From Meandrina meandrites (Eukaryota > Cnidaria > Anthozoa > Scleractinia > Meandrinidae), in the NCBI GenBank assembly GCA_963693305.1, contig OY855905.1, positions 25,657,937-25,721,936 on the forward strand: a stretch of DNA of 64,000 nt, written 5' to 3'. Every line of letters begins with the position of its first letter. Within the stretch, counting starts at the first letter, position 1. The notes beneath the pieces are model-generated. The model made no database searches, was not told where the DNA came from, and saw only the letters and a list, made by a program, of their open reading frames with translations. The translations under genes were made by a program, and so were the position numbers. Shown here piece after piece: positions 63,652 to 64,000 of the stretch.

Positions 63652-64000
63652 TTAATCAAGCTTAACACCTTTCATTATTAATTTTCCGATAATGAAAGGC
63701 TTGAGTTCCCAATAACAAACGTAGTGAGGGATTCTTATCAAGAGAACCCCTTCATCTCTGCACATCTCATCCTTCAAAGAGTCTTTCATAACTTGATACT
63801 CGAAATCACCCACACATGAGTGAAATAGGGGAGCGAACCTCGAGTGCTGCACACCGTCGTACTCGAATGCTAAACCTTTACCGAGAGGAGTGACTATGTC
63901 AGGGTTATAACCATCCAACTCGAGGTTCTGGTAAGTCCAAGGATTCTTTAACCAATCGGGTCTTACCGTTTTGAACTCTTTTTTGAATAACTCTTGAAAT
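63652..64000 (-). CDS. PD-(D/E)XK-like endonuclease, 5' end beyond the window
   Basis: The frame is open from the stop at 63652 to the window edge, so the protein is longer than the 116 visible residues. Motifs LELDGYN...LAFEYDGVQH, then KDEMCRDEGVLLIRIPHYV, fit the VSR/restriction-like nucleases found in large DNA viruses: Asp in ELD, Glu in FEYDGVQH and Lys further on. It would cut or repair DNA during replication (inference). Confidence 0.7.
   Translation of the reverse strand, partial: FQELFKKEFKTVRPDWLKNPWTYQNLELDGYNPDIVTPLGKGLAFEYDGVQHSRFAPLFHSCVGDFEYQVMKDSLKDEMCRDEGVLLIRIPHYVCYWELKPFIIGKLIMKGVKLD

Larger units (their letters stand above)
56100..64000. other. Second, unassigned endogenous virus-like gene block (continues past the window)
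   Basis: Eleven ORFs lie in 7.8 kb, ten on the minus strand, with gaps mostly under 100 bp and no introns: a viral packing style in a host that has many introns. Products are membrane proteins, a fibre-like protein, a SAP/zinc-repeat protein and a nuclease. Homologues of three Polinton protein families occur, but the gene order, promoter motif and sequences differ. No terminal repeat, capsid, polymerase or integrase is visible here, so the lineage cannot be named. The left end probably lies between 55,992 and 56,174 or has been displaced by the Polinton. Confidence 0.75.

Noticed and set aside
56100..64000. Calling the second block a second Polinton
   Set aside because: No pPolB, integrase, protease, ATPase or terminal repeat is visible, and the promoter motif differs; shared small proteins alone are not enough.

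Overview
The window is nuclear DNA of a multicellular animal. Its genes have many short introns with consensus splice sites, the introns are full of small transposons, and two virus-like gene blocks occupy the right-hand 26 kb. The mixture of Polinton, Penelope-like, hAT-like and Harbinger-like debris and AT-rich introns suggests a marine invertebrate, most likely a cnidarian such as a stony coral or anemone. That assignment is inference.

Bases 1-36.7 kb are host sequence. They hold the 3' part of a phytanoyl-CoA dioxygenase-domain gene (PHYHD1-like, +), a 15-exon FRA10AC1 homologue (-) converging on it, a two-exon ARL9/ARL10-like small GTPase (+) that starts head-to-head 230 bp from FRA10AC1, and a 26-exon NT5C2 (cN-II purine 5'-nucleotidase, -) running from 36.6 down to 14.7 kb. 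An intronless gene for a possibly mTERF-like mitochondrial protein sits inside one NT5C2 intron. The introns carry a transposon nested in another transposon, mariner-type MITEs with TA duplications, palindromic MITEs, tRNA-derived SINEs, and two inverted-repeat elements with 11- and 13-bp target duplications. Those two carry hammerhead-like cores and look Penelope-like.

Bases 38,275-55,986 are one complete Polinton/Maverick (polintovirus) of 17.7 kb. Its 281-bp terminal inverted repeats look identical by eye and it is flanked by GCGAT. It encodes a protein-primed DNA polymerase B, a retroviral-type integrase, an adenovirus-type protease, a packaging ATPase, major and minor capsid proteins, a collagen-like fibre, a PLA2-domain protein, several proteins with a shared zinc-ribbon tag, and small unknowns. 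All main ORFs are open, so the insertion is young. Most of its genes have a TATATA box within a few to about 20 nt of the start codon.

From 56.1 kb to the window edge lies a second, different virus-like block. It has eleven tightly packed ORFs, ten on the minus strand: a SAP/zinc-repeat protein, a 525-residue membrane-anchored protein, several small membrane proteins, a membrane-anchored fibre-like protein and a PD-(D/E)XK-type nuclease cut by the edge. Nearly every gene has a TTTAAAGAT-like motif 17-25 nt before its start, unlike the Polinton's TATATA. It shares at least three protein families with the Polinton (a membrane protein, a MSK-motif protein and a fibre stalk module) but shows no recognisable capsid, polymerase or integrase inside the window. 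It is the best candidate here for an undescribed system.
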